Origin: Trichoplax adhaerens
Taxonomy: Eukaryota; Placozoa; Uniplacotomia; Trichoplacea; Trichoplacidae
Length of the DNA stretch: 64,000 bases
Assembly: GCF_000150275.1 (NCBI RefSeq)
Contig: NW_002060951.1
Coordinates: 2,941,333-3,005,332, forward strand
Direction: 5' to 3'
Part shown: piece by piece, positions 51,861-64,000 of the stretch
Layout of the letters: every line of letters starts with the position of its first letter
Numbering within the stretch: the stretch's first letter is position 1
Program-made: the position numbers and the translations under genes
The notes under the pieces: generated by a model
What the model was told of the DNA's origin: nothing
The model's database searches: none
What the model saw: the letters and a program-made list of their open reading frames with translations, nothing else

Positions 51861-54800
51861 ATGAAGCTTGGATTAGAATCGTTTATGAAATTGACAATAT
51901 TTCTTTTTCAGCTTGGTTTGGTCAGGTCTTCTCTATTAGACATTTATATACAACCATTAGATTATGTTGGCGATAAGGCTATCTCTCCGTCTGTTATGGA
52001 AACAGTTCAACTTCATTGCCTAGCACGCGGACGTAATATTACTTATAGGTGGCTACATGACAATACCGCAATACGCGAGACTGGAAGAGTCAGGATCGCG
52101 AACGGCAGCTTACTAGTCACGAGCGTGTCAACATCAGATCAAGGTCGCTATCAATGTATAGCTGAGGGGCGAGAAGGAATATCTCTTAGTCGTTTTGCTA
52201 CATTAGAGATTCTCGCACTTCCATGGATGTCGTCAGATTCTAAACCAGTAATTGCGAGCGAGGGAAACTATTCCTACCTACCATGTGGTATTGTCTCTAC
52301 TACTAAACCATGGCCTTCAATTATCTATTGGACAAAGAAATCAACAGGTCAGAATCCAGCAGACGGTAAAAGAGTATTTGTTTCCTCGGCGACAGGCAAT
52401 TTATACTTTAGCTATGTCACAAAATTAGATACCGATGAGTATCGATGCCATATTATCAGCGAAGTTTTTCATCAGTATCTGAACATATCTCTTAAACAAG
52501 AGAGTCAAAGTATTTGGAAGATATTAAACGTTGTTGGTGAGTCAAATAGAAGTTCGTTTGCAGCGCGGATACTTTCTGAAGGAGCTCATAGGGTTACTAC
52601 AATGAAGAGAATCGAAGGGATTAGTACAGTAGTTCTTGATTGTATTGCTGTTGGTAGACCTCTGCCGTTGATATACTGGGATCGATCAGGAGGACCTCTT
52701 CCCTTTGATAGATATAACTATGAGAATAATGGACGTCGTTTGATATTGAAAACAGTTACCAGTAAAGATAGCGATCGATATCGATGTCACTCTAGAAATG
52801 TTTACGGTGAAGATACAGTTATATACAAACTACAGGTTGAAAGACGTCCACAGTGGATTAGCCCTGTTCGAGACGTTTTCGTTGCAGTACAACAGTCGGA
52901 ATTTCGATGGCCTTGTATTGCATCTGGATCCAGCATCACTTACTTATGGTTTGCAAATGGAAATGAAATCAAAAATAATTCCAAGTATTCAGTATTCCCA
53001 AATGGCAATCTAGTCATTTCATCTGTGACCAAGGACGATTCGAAGATTTTCACATGCATTGCCAAGAATAATTTCGACAATATCGCCTCATACGGCAGAT
53101 TAAATGTAATTTCCTCTTCACCTAAGTTTATTAGCTCTGTAATGGCACAAACATTTTTTTTGCACACAACAGATATCCTACAGTGTGCCGTCTTTGGCGG
53201 TCCGAGACCAGATATGGAGTATTACCGAGATACAAACTATATTAATACTACGAACAGAAAATTTGAGAAGTACCAAAATGGTAACTTAAAGCTGCATGAT
53301 GTCGTCTTGGAAGACCAAGGAGTTTATCGCTGCATGGCGAGAAATTCTCATGGGGAATCTTCTAAGTTAATTAATGTTGTCGTTCGTAATCAGACTATTT
53401 TATCTATTAACTCCTCTAAGGAAGTATTAATTCGGAGATATTACTCTTTCGCCCTTACTTGTAGCGTAACAAAAGATGCTCGTTTATTAATGCAGTTGGA
53501 ATGGCGAAAGGATGACGTGAACTTGAGTAATTGCAGTGGTATTATTATTTATCACATTTCTCCTCTCGTTTCTTTGTTAACGGTATCAAATGCAACATTC
53601 AACTATACTGGAATTTATAGTTGCATAGTTAAACTATATGATGATCGATTTCTTAATAAATATATAGCTAATAAGACTAAGTTGATTGTGGTGGATATTC
53701 CTGATCCTGTGCGTAATATTACTTATCATGAATTAACAGCTAAAAGTGTTTTTATAAGTTGGGTTCCTGGATCAGAAAATTTTAAGCCTTTAATCCGGTT
53801 TATAGTACTTTACCAAGTAAATAACAACACATCCTTTAAAGTAGCAAATCCTGATATATCTCCAAATATGAATACGGCAAAGCTTAACTTATCGCCTTGG
53901 AATAGATATCGAATTACAGTAGTGGCTGAAAACGGTGTCGGGAGGAGTAAGAGTAATCAAATTATTGAACTGCAGACCAAAGGTTCTGTTCCTATTTATT
54001 TACCAAATATTGTAAGAGCCACTGGATCGAAAAGTATGCCAGATGTAATTAGTGTCCGCTGGACTCCATTGCCTCGAGAATACCATTGTGGTCCAGGAAT
54101 TCAATATTTTCTTTTGCATAAAGAGCGGGATAACCGTGGTCAGAAATATACAAGAATCAGATTACTTAGTCACTATCAAACTATGATTCATGGTCTCCGA
54201 AGTAACATTATTTATGAAGTAAGGATGCAAACCAAAAATTACTATGGTGAAGGAAACATGAGCACCCCAATTTTTGTTAAAACCGGACTCGCACCGCCAG
54301 GTTCGGCGCCTGATAAAATAGAAGTTTTCCAAATCAATGAAACAAGTGTACAAATATTTTGGAGAAAAATTGCATCATCGATAGTCAATGGTTATAAGGT
54401 AACCTGAATATTTAATTTCTACTTATTTTGATCTACGATAGGTATCTTAGGCATTCTTACCTAAATATGAGATAAAATGTTGGTCATCGAGCTATTTCGA
54501 TCTGTTCAGGACTGTATATACTGGTATGCACTGGTGTCCTACATTTGAAAAAAAATTTATAGTTTATTTTTGGTCTAGTGACGCAATAATCATATTTTAA
54601 AATTCCAGTGCAAAAAAATAATTGGGTGACTATCGTAAAATGTATAGGTTGTCTATTCTTTAAATGATAGCGATGCGGTAAATGTGATGAGAATTGGCGA
54701 CGTTTCGTCTGCTGTGATTACTGGATTATTAAGTAATTATGTCTATACCTTCAACGTAAATGCCTACAACAATGGTGGCGATGGGCCTCAGAGCGAAGTT

Positions 54801-57800
54801 GTGTACATAACTATGACAAATCTAACCCCTGATTTAGGTAAGTCAGCTCCACCCCAACGTTAATATGTAGATGTTGTACCAGTATTCCTCTTACACCTTA
54901 AATTAACCGTAAAATATTTATCCAGAGAATTGTTACCTATATTTTTATCAGCCGATGAAGTTTCTCAGACTTGCCAGAATCATCCTTGTTACCGTGGCTA
55001 CTGCAGGGTACGAGATGATCGTTATCGTTGTGCATGTTCCCCTGGATGGATCGGCCAATTTTGTGATACAGGTTAGTTTCGTTGTTCCAGTACATAATCT
55101 TACTGTAGATCTTGCTTATAATTATCAACGTACTCCATTTCTGAACTTAATTTCTATATGCTTGCTAATGAAAGGATTGTTTTACTTACATTTCGCAATT
55201 GCACAGATGTCGGTCTTCAACCGAAACCATTTTTATCCCCATTAACGATAACAAGCGGACAAACGCCATTATTTACCTGCATAATTAATATTACTGCGCA
55301 GACTGGCGTAGTTTCCTTACCAATACAGTATACATGGTATCTCGATGGCAGTTTGTTGACGAGTAAGTTTATGAGGTGCAAAAATAAATTAAATGTGGCA
55401 TCGGGACATTACATATTCTTTTAATAAAATAGAATCTTTATAATAGTATAGTCAGTATGGTTTTTGTATGTATTGTACAGTTTTAAGTTAATTCAACGTT
55501 TGATAAATTATTATGAATATTTACATTATTAAATATAACTAGAACTAGCAGTGATTACCCGTTACGTTATCGTAACGGGTGTTCACTGTTAATATGTTAT
55601 AATACATATAATTGTAATTATCAAATTTAATAGATACAAGAAATTATATAATTGTAATCAGTCATTTGAAATAATATGCTAGGCGATCGAATTTAAAGCT
55701 ATATTGGATATTTTTCAATTTGCTGTTTTCATCAAATGGTAGATTCCAATGCTACAATTTCAAACAAAGGATACACCTCCATTCTGATTCTTGCTAGTAA
55801 TTTGACGACAGAAAATCATCAGCTATCATGCATCGCATCTAATTCAGCTGGGAAAGGATCCGTCAGTGCCGTTCTGACTATATTAAAAAGTTAATATTAA
55901 TGTAACAAGTTAAATAGATATAGGTTGCCTTTCACTGTAGAGATAGAGAGTTTACTTTAATACTACCAAACGTATGTAAATACATATATATATGTATTAT
56001 TTAAACAGTGCATTCAGATTTATTAATTTTAGTTCTTTTGATGAGCACCTGTGTCATCAAATTTTACTATATCTTGACTGCCTTATTATCTTATTAGACA
56101 GCGATCTTATTTGTAAAAGTGAGAAAAAGCAAGGTGTACAATGGTCTGCAACTAGAGCTACCCAGACTGATTTGCAAATGTGTCCTGAAAATTTCGTGGG
56201 TAAACCTTTAGTTTAAATTTCGCTTTCCGCATATCTCGATAATGTATAAAAAATATATATGTATATATAATAAGTCTTAGTAGGCAATGCAATTGCCGTA
56301 GATATTTTCGGTTTGAAACAAATAAGATTGGTCTGAATTCTATAGCTATTTTAATTGAATTGCTGTTCTTAAAATTTGAAATTATGTTGCAAATGTTGTG
56401 TATACCTTTTAAGTAACAATATTAAACTTCAAATTATATAGTGCTAACACAGTAAAACAAGCCGCTTATAGTATATAACAATTAATAATGATTTAAGGGC
56501 AATTAATATTTAAAGGTATAGCTAAAAGAAAATGTAGAAGGCATAGAAATGCTGCTTTGTGGGAGAATCCTGATTTGACCGAATGCATGACAAAACAGCT
56601 GTACTCATTAAAAGCAACGGTAATAGCGAGATATTCGAAAATATAATGCTTAGTGCAGTTCTACTGAGTGTACAAGTATCTAAATTTTAACAGGTCATTA
56701 CTTCAGATACACGCTTTCTCCTTAAAATTTTTGTCTATGGACGAATACGTTTTCCTGACAAATAAATGAAATTTTTAGATTTCATCTGGCTTTTATGACT
56801 GTGGTTATCTCTCACGTGAATTACCTCTTGTAAATAGCATCAATGGGGACATGATAACTGGAGAAATAATCACAATAGTTTCATTCTTAAACGTAATTGC
56901 ACGTGATTGTAACGATTCTGTAGCAAATAAAACTTTACAAGTAAGTATCGAAATTAATTTGGCCTTGTATTTATTAATATTAATATTGTATAATCAGGCT
57001 CGTTCTGAGAACGCGCCAGATTGGTAGACTATTGCTACGGGTGATGCGGGGCATACAATACTGTAGTTAGTACATTACTGTTATATCTGCTGATATTGTA
57101 ACCAATCACTACGTGCTTAGCTACTTAGCTGTAGGTAATGACATGCACGCTATTAATGTTTTTTAAAAAATCAATTAAGACTATAATTTCCTATAGGATT
57201 TCGCATTGCTTGTGAATAGCATTTTAAATGTAACTCTAAAGCAGCAATGGCAGAGTATTTCCATGACGTCGGTTAGAATTTTATTGAACACCTTTTTTCT
57301 TATGTGTCAGTTCAATACTTACAAATAAGGTCCTCTTAACAATTAATTAGAATGTTAGTGTCGTAGATGTTGCTAATGCATTTAAGAAGATTGCGTTACG
57401 ATGGCAAGATCCGTTAACGAATTCCTTATCTATTAAGCATTCAAACATTGGTATTTATTAATGAAATGTAATTTTAAAATCAAATGATGAAATAATTTTT
57501 ATATTTTACTTCTTTACTACCTGAATTTTTTTTGCTAAATAGAAATTAAATTAAGAGTTTTACCAGCTGGCTATAATAAATCGCTTGTGCTTTCTACTTC
57601 ACAAACTTCCCGCGGAGATTATACGACGGCTATTTTTTCTGAAGAAATGCTTAAGGGTATTCCGATAAATTAGCATTTTCTGTTCAATTACGTGCTTTTC
57701 GATTTTATACAATTTTTTTTCTTTGTTTCATCGCGCCTTCGGATTAATGAATACCGTTGTAGTAAAAATAAAAGAGATTTAAATTAATACCAAAGATGCA

Positions 57801-60800
57801 TCAAAACTTTTAGGACGGCATTTTTTCAGTTTACGCTTTCTCTTAATTTCGGATTTTGTATTTTATCCTATTGTTGTACTTTGTTTAAAGTAGTGCACGT
57901 TAAACTGTTTATTCCAGCTTATAACACTTATATTCTAAGCTTGCATCGAATTACTATTATCGTTTATATTACAACAAATTTTAGGACTCGTAACAATCGA
58001 TAATAAGCAAATACTGAGTCTTTTTTTCTTACTTTTCAGAAATAGATAATGTCCGTCTTTGCATTGCATTTATGAAATATACGACCTTAGCAGAATTTAT
58101 ACCCATAGCCAAAAGTAACTCCGTTTTAAGGTACTAAATTAACAAGGTAGCTAGGCAATTTTCAGGTACTATAGTGCCTAGCTACCTTGTCAAATTAGCC
58201 ATTATTCAATTATTAGTTATTTGCGCAAATTAAATTTTTTCAAAATTCATCACTTTAACTGACGTCTGAAGCTGCTACCTTATCTTTAAAGATTACAAAA
58301 CTTTACATGTCAGTTTAAGCTTAGTATCGCTTGAAATGTAATCAGAGCATAAATTAAAATTAAATTACTGTTTTGCTTCTAATTTTATTGAAATTTTTGT
58401 TGTAAGATACGCTAAGGAAGTTCAAAGTATGTCGTTAGATGATATGGTTTCGATCGGAATAGGACCTATTAATCGTTTTCCGGTAAAAGTGGCCATAAAA
58501 ATTATATTCCAGCATCCCAAACAGGTTCGAGCATATGGGATAAATTAAGTAACAAAGCCACGGAGTAATGATCATTTAGATAGAATACCGGCAACATAAA
58601 TATCAGTTTTTTACATTGTATGTTGGTGTAGCATCGTAGATTTTCGTTAACGATTTTGTCGCTCTTAGCTTTCTGTCTCTAATTAGATACAGTCTTCACC
58701 TGTTGTATTTCGTAAATTAAAAATGACTTTAATATTCTATAGCGGGTCTTAATAACCGGTGTCAGAAGAGATTCTATGTGTGTCTACTGGAGTCATCAGC
58801 CAAGGTAAATCCAAAATAGGTTTTCGAGAACTCGCTAATCCAAAGTAAATGTATTCATTTAGTATTACTAATAAATTGACTTGCATTATTGGTGCATTAA
58901 TTAGTATAATTTATTTACACTTGGACGTTAGCTTTTAATTTTTCTGATCTCGACGAGATGGTATTATGCAAATGATACAGTGACATAACAACACTTTAAT
59001 TCTTCTTCTGTTTCATTCAGGAGCAGTATTTTGTTGAATCCTGGTTGTCAATTTGCATTTTCCAATGCATCATGTACCATTTGTAATTGCATGAATTATA
59101 GTAACATCGGTTTACTATCTCTATTTGTAAATGAAGATAACGTAAGATACCATAGTACTAATACCGTAGCAGAAGTACAGCTAATACAAGTGCTCCAACT
59201 ACTCTTGTTCAATTTATTCTGCAGTCTTCTAGGATTACCTTTCAAACTACAGGTTTCATTTATATGTCACATGGGATATCACTTGTTTGTAATACGCTAA
59301 CTTTTGGATATTATATCTATTTAATAAGGTTTGTAGTAATATTTTACTCTACTACGCTGAGTATTACCTAATTTTAAAGTTTTAGCGTAGCCGTATGTAA
59401 ATATTTACGGAATGCTTGGACCTTTTGGATCTGCAGTGGCTGAAAATAAGCTTTTCTTCTAATTTAGAATTCGTGGGTTCTGCTCCCGGTTTCTTCCTAT
59501 AATTAACTTGACGGCAGTTTCTGGTTTTGCGTCTCTCTTATTTATGATAGCGGAAAGCATGGCTAGGAACGTATCGAAGGTAAAATTGCAGTCCTAAAAT
59601 ATTTGCAGATTGTATTTCCCTCATTTCTTTATATACTGTATGCTTTTTAAACCAGAATTGATTTATTGAATTATTGGTCTTCTACTTTACATTCCTCCAT
59701 ATACATCATATACGCTTTAAATGTACATCAGGTAAAAATTTTGGCATGGATTCGTACACAATACGTGTATGTCTAAAATCCCTAAGCGCTAAATCTACCA
59801 AGTATAAAATATTTCTAGTCAAGTCTTTCATCAATTCATGGGAATAAAACAGCATTATACTGTCGACTGGAAATGACTTTGGAATGTATATCTTAAACTC
59901 TAAAGTTTTTAATAGAATCAGTGCACGTAACTTCAATAATCATTTAAGCGATTGCAAGAGTTTTGCTGAGTTTCTTCGATTCACATTAGTTCTTAAGCCA
60001 AAATTGTTTGGGAAAAAATATTAATCTAACAGAGATTTCGTGCCTTATTTCACTTCCCACTCACAATATTTTGGGTAGTATATTAGATTGAAACAGGATT
60101 GATTACTTACAAAATTTTTTATCGACCCTACGTAGGTCCAGTGTTCTGTCATTGCATCAGCTCTTTACTTTTTTGTTTTATCCTGCTTTACGTGGGCTAC
60201 AATTGAAGTTCAAATTGCTTTAAGAACTTATCACCGAAATAGAAGTAGAAATTATAGACTGGCCTGGTCTTTGGCATATGGATACGGTATTTACTTCCAT
60301 CTATAAATTTTAATACACTCTAGCCATTTACTTATCTTTAAAAAATTCCTTACTTAACTGTATATGCAACTATAACTTCGAATCTTATAAAATTTAGTTA
60401 ATCGTATTGTCTTATTCGACAAAAAATTAGGTTCGGTAAAAAAGCTATACTATACTAATTAGTAAGTTCGCTCTAGATTTTGGATTCCATGCAATTATTT
60501 CGTGTTTTCAAATATTAATTTATAAAGTGTTTCGTTTTCTTAACGATAAACCCATATGGTATTGTAAAATAATCCTACATACTATAATTTTGAAAGGATG
60601 TATTTATTTTCAGACATTTAAATTTTTCATTTTGTTATTTTAACTAAATCTGCCATTTGCTTAGAAAGGAATAGCAATAGCATCACTTTCAATCGATGCG
60701 TCTGAGACGTTTTGTTAACTTACACAGCAATTCTTATTAACGATCGAGTTTAGACAGGTTATATATATATGTAACAAGGCAGAATAGGAACATTAATAAG

Positions 60801-62198
60801 TTTTTTTGCATAATTAACGTATTGAATTTCCTATGGTGCGTCCGGTGTAGGTATTTATTTTAGACATTTTAAAGAAATTTATGGGAGCCAAAAGTAATCG
60901 AAAAAATCGTTTCTGTAATATTTTTAAAACAAGTAACTCGCATTAGAAGTACCAATTCAAGGAAGTTAAACAAATTTTTCTTACGATTTTTAATCGGAGT
61001 TACTCTCGTAGAACTGTCGGTATTCTTAAGTTCAGTTTGCAGCAGTTGCATATTTTGGTTGATAAATAAGTACAGCACAGACTAGTAAAAATTAAAAGTT
61101 ATTACGGCACTACCGCGAAGTCTTCATTCTTCTATTCTTTTAAATGATAATGTACTGTTTTACCGTTCTTTTTTTTATAATACGTTTACGTTTTTTTTTA
61201 ATACGTTTCACTGTAGATATTTAAAATTTATGTGTTTAGGGGCAAATGAACAGCTGACGGTTCTAAGCGATGTTTGTCTGTAAACATATTTTGATCTAAT
61301 TTCTTTATCCATAAAGGAGATTATTTTCTTTTAAAAGAATAACGAGCGATTGTTTTAAACATAGGCATTGATTCATTTCATTGCATGAATATAAATTTTA
61401 CAACGTTAGATATTTCGTTATCAGTAAATCGCTTCGAAGAAATTCGTGAAATGTGCTATATATACAATATTTAACAAGATTAGACTCCGGTTATAGACAG
61501 TATGTTCCGTATTCTTTACGATAGCCCTTAAGGGAACTTAAATCGCAATTGTATTTGTTATTATGGAAGAGTATCGTTTTCTGCTAAGGATATGTCAGGG
61601 TTACTTAAATGATAGGATCATCAGTATCAAAAAATACGAATGCATAATTTGGCAGTATGATTTTTTGTATATCCGCGCAGAAATTTACTGTATAGATTTT
61701 TAGTTTACTTCTTGTTAGATAGACTTTTTTTTTAATTGCAACTTAGAATAGTCCTTTTCTTACTGATTAGGCTTACCGGCAGTCCTTCTGATCATTTCGG
61801 TATTTACACAATATCCAATGGAAGTCAGCAGCACCTGGTAAGGAAAACTTACGAACTGCCGTATATTTCAATATTTTCTTCTGATTTAGATTAATATTTT
61901 AAGAATTTAATTTGAAAACTGGTACCCATAATTTATCGTTATATTTTCACTTCTTTTTTATGCATTTATACATTATTTGTTTCTATGTCACGGCAATCAC
62001 AAATTATTCGTAAAAAAATTGTTTTCATATAATTTATTGTTGATTTATTACAATTGGACTTCAGAATTTTGACGATGCGTAAGAATTTTTGTAACATTTA
62101 AGTATTGATAGTTTTATGCGATCGTATTTTGCAGTTATTGCCGAAATCATCATTATATATTTTATCTTCTAATCATGCCAATCAGTGCCATATCCGCA
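51861..62198 (+). CDS. Adhesion GPCR with Ig, FN3, EGF, HormR and GAIN domains (TM6-TM7 not found)
   Basis: Large cell-surface receptor of the adhesion class. Exon 1 (51861-54398, 846 codons) starts with a signal peptide (FMKLTIFLFQLGLV), then about six Ig domains with YxC motifs (DQGRYQC, DTDEYRC, DSDRYRC, DQGVYRC, YTGIYSC) and two and a half FN3 domains. Further exons: 54648-54837 (FN3 end), 54952-55071 (one six-Cys EGF, phase 1-1), 55207-55362 and 55743-55889 (another Ig), 56098-56199 and 56516-56619 (HormR: VQWSATRATQT, MCPENFVG, LWENPDLTEC), 56779-56940, 57197-57271, 57351-57450, 57543-57656, 58040-58130, 58407-58524, 58743-58804 (GAIN), 59021-59141 (GPS: CTICNCMNYSN), then TM exons 59181-59252, 59468-59579, 60136-60286, 61771-61837, 62135-62198 covering TM1-TM5. 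Residues before TM1 number about 1,400. The TM1-TM2 join needs an extra exon of 3n+2 bases; 59362-59378 is a candidate. TM6, TM7 and the stop were not found and may lie beyond the window. Ligand unknown; no specific orthologue recognised. Confidence 0.88.
55557..55580. repeat. Perfect 10-bp hairpin in a GPCR intron
   Basis: ACCCGTTACG, a four-base TTAT loop, then the exact reverse complement CGTAACGGGT. It lies within the intron 55363-55742 between two halves of an Ig domain. Confidence 0.8.
58142..58190. repeat. Perfect 16-bp inverted repeat in a GPCR intron
   Basis: Left arm 58142-58157 (ACAAGGTAGCTAGGCA) and right arm 58175-58190 are exact reverse complements with a 17-base loop. It lies in the intron 58131-58406, 11 bases past the donor. 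It could be a miniature transposon remnant or an RNA hairpin. Confidence 0.85.
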
Positions 62199-64000
62199 GT
62201 AAGTTTACATTTCATATATATAGTTATGTAAATACAGTAGGCTATTAACAGCTTTCGTTAAATTTCTAAATTTATTAGAATTTCTGCTTACCACCCGATT
62301 CTTTTGTTACAAAATCTACAAGTGTTAATGTTACTAGTTTCATATATATCATTTATTTGTATATTTAAGGGCTTTAAAAATATCAGATAAACCTTAATTG
62401 GAATGTATTTAAAAATGTCTAGTAACTTTGGCATAAATAATTTTTCTTTTATTCTTTGTGAATTTCCGTTATTAATAACTTCCATTATTTTAGCTTAGCG
62501 TATGTGTTCTTGTTCGATACGTCAAGTTTATTTATTTAATGGAAATCTCACATAAGAAAGTACTAGGGAAAGGCTTTAGGTTCGTAAGTACAGAAATTGC
62601 TAATTTCGAGCCTAAATTATCCATTCTGCTAATATTATAATAAATTTTACTGCAGCTGCGGTAGAATTAAATTAAAATTTATTCATATTTTTCATATTAG
62701 TCTCGAAAAAAATTTATACAGAAAGTTCGTAAATTTTACTGATGAAAAATTTTTCTTTTCTTCGTATTTACATTTTATGTACATCACACGGATAATCTGT
62801 TTACAATTTAGTTATTAACTCGTATAATCATATTTCAGTATACAGTATGTTACACGGTAAGCTCGACGTTATTACAGTTTTAAGAATTTCTTTATTAGGT
62901 CATATAATATAGTATCCCTGGTCATTTCTGTATTTTAAAGGATTCTCTTTCTTAGTTTTCATAACCAAGACGTGATCATTCTTTTTTACGTTTGCATATA
63001 GGAAACACCTACAGTTTTTCCTTATTTCGGAAAATCGATTATTACTAGGCCTTTGTGAAATCATTTTAATCCTTCATTTTAATTTTATTTTTAGACTGAT
63101 GTGACACAACTTTTGTGATATAGTCGGTTTTATTTGTACGCGTCATATATTTCTATTTTACGTTTCATAATGATATTCTTTATTATTGACAGTGGCTATT
63201 AATATAACTTATGCAATGATAAAGTAAAGTAAGTTGGTAATATTTGCTCTGATTTACGTGTATAGACTTTAGTCTTTATACACGAATCTGATTAGTCTAT
63301 ATACACATAAAATCTGAGGAAATCAGCAATTAATTCAGAAATGCCAGTAGCACGGTCTTTCTCAGTATATAGAAATTTTCCTTTGTTTATTAATCTTTAC
63401 CTCATTTTATTTAGTGTTTCGAAATTTTTTTAATTAGTATATTAATGAAAATTTTCTAAAGTAGCACACAATCAGAAATTTAGTATCATTTTTTGGTAAT
63501 TTAAGTTCACTTAATTGCTAAATTTTTTTCTTCCATGAAAGGCATGTTAAGGTAGTCTTTTAGATTTATCGATTACGCCTTTCTTTCAGAACGTATGCGG
63601 GTCTGCCTCATATTTCTTTCTTAAATTAGAGATGTTTCCGTAGGTACTGTACTTGTAAAGTTTTATTTTCAGGGTTTAATTGAACTACTCTCATTGATTA
63701 TTTTTACATAAATAACCTCATCATTAAAAGCATATCCGCTAGAGTAATTGACGAAACGATAAACTTTTATAACGGAAATTAATTACCGAATAATAAAACT
63801 CTTCATCATAATATTTGTATCAATTTAGCCTTCGATTGGCTTTAGTCTAGATTGCAGCTTTCTTATTACAAAACTTGTACAATTTATTAAATTTCTTGGT
63901 GGAAAGGGGTTGAATTTATATAAGAGTACTATATAATTTCTTATCACGAAGCGCGTACAATAGGCGAATCATACACAACGCTACTAATACTACAGTTTCT
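62199..64000. other. Right-hand 1.8 kb without assigned exons
   Basis: Follows the TM5 exon of the adhesion GPCR. TM6, TM7 and the cytoplasmic tail would be expected here or beyond. A short stretch 62701-62728 (SRKKFIQKV after a TTAG acceptor) could be intracellular-loop-3 sequence, but no TM6 or TM7 signature follows. Contains an inverted-repeat set at about 63251-63318. Confidence 0.4.

Noticed and set aside
59253-59300. Extension of the TM1 exon past 59252
   Set aside because: A GT donor after CAG at 59252 is acceptable, and no in-frame extension gives the phase needed for the TM2 exon.

Overview
This is a eukaryotic (metazoan) genomic window. It is AT-rich and gene-dense, with many short GT-AG introns, typical AATAAA signals and proteins whose closest recognisable relatives are animal genes. 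The gene set (PTEN, RAPGEF2/6, EFA6/PSD, STK36, RUFY, THOC6, an Ig/FN3 adhesion GPCR) and the compact introns fit a compact-genome invertebrate, possibly an early-branching animal such as a sponge or placozoan. The lineage is inference; nothing here fixes the species. All exon models were read by eye from splice signals, frame continuity and similarity to remembered human families. Where I give a total coding length, the exon lengths add up to whole codons.

Layout, left to right: (1) 1-346, 3' end of RPS14 (+). (2) 6777-1133, a complete RUFY-family RUN/coiled-coil/FYVE protein (-). (3) 7448-17005, STK36/Fused kinase (+), head-to-head with RUFY. (4) about 20345-17411, THOC6 (-), tail-to-tail with STK36. 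(5) 20.35-23.94 kb, non-coding DNA with palindromic repeats. (6) 28889-23940, PTEN (-). (7) 30380-39024, RAPGEF2/6-like PDZ-GEF (+), head-to-head with PTEN. (8) 48527-41441, EFA6/PSD-like Arf6 exchange factor with an N-terminal PDZ (-), tail-to-tail with RAPGEF. (9) 51861 to beyond 62198, an adhesion GPCR with Ig, FN3, EGF, HormR, GAIN/GPS and seven-TM exons (+), head-to-head with EFA6. Its TM6 and TM7 exons were not found.

Three things stand out. A family of perfect palindromes built from GTACAGTACTGTAC is densest just upstream of genes: the three head-to-head intergenic regions and the THOC6 5' flank. PTEN keeps a minor-class (U12) first intron, has a GC-AG intron cutting its catalytic P-loop, and carries a long acidic tail that still ends in a PDZ-ligand-like SVV. 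The THOC6 model is intact except for one splice donor that looks one base short of consensus.

Functionally, four genes act in phosphoinositide and small-GTPase signalling at membranes: PTEN (PIP3), EFA6 (Arf6), RAPGEF (Rap1) and RUFY (endosomal PI3P/Rab). Three of them carry PDZ domains or PDZ ligands (PTEN tail, RAPGEF domain and tail, EFA6 domain). Whether their adjacency matters is speculation.
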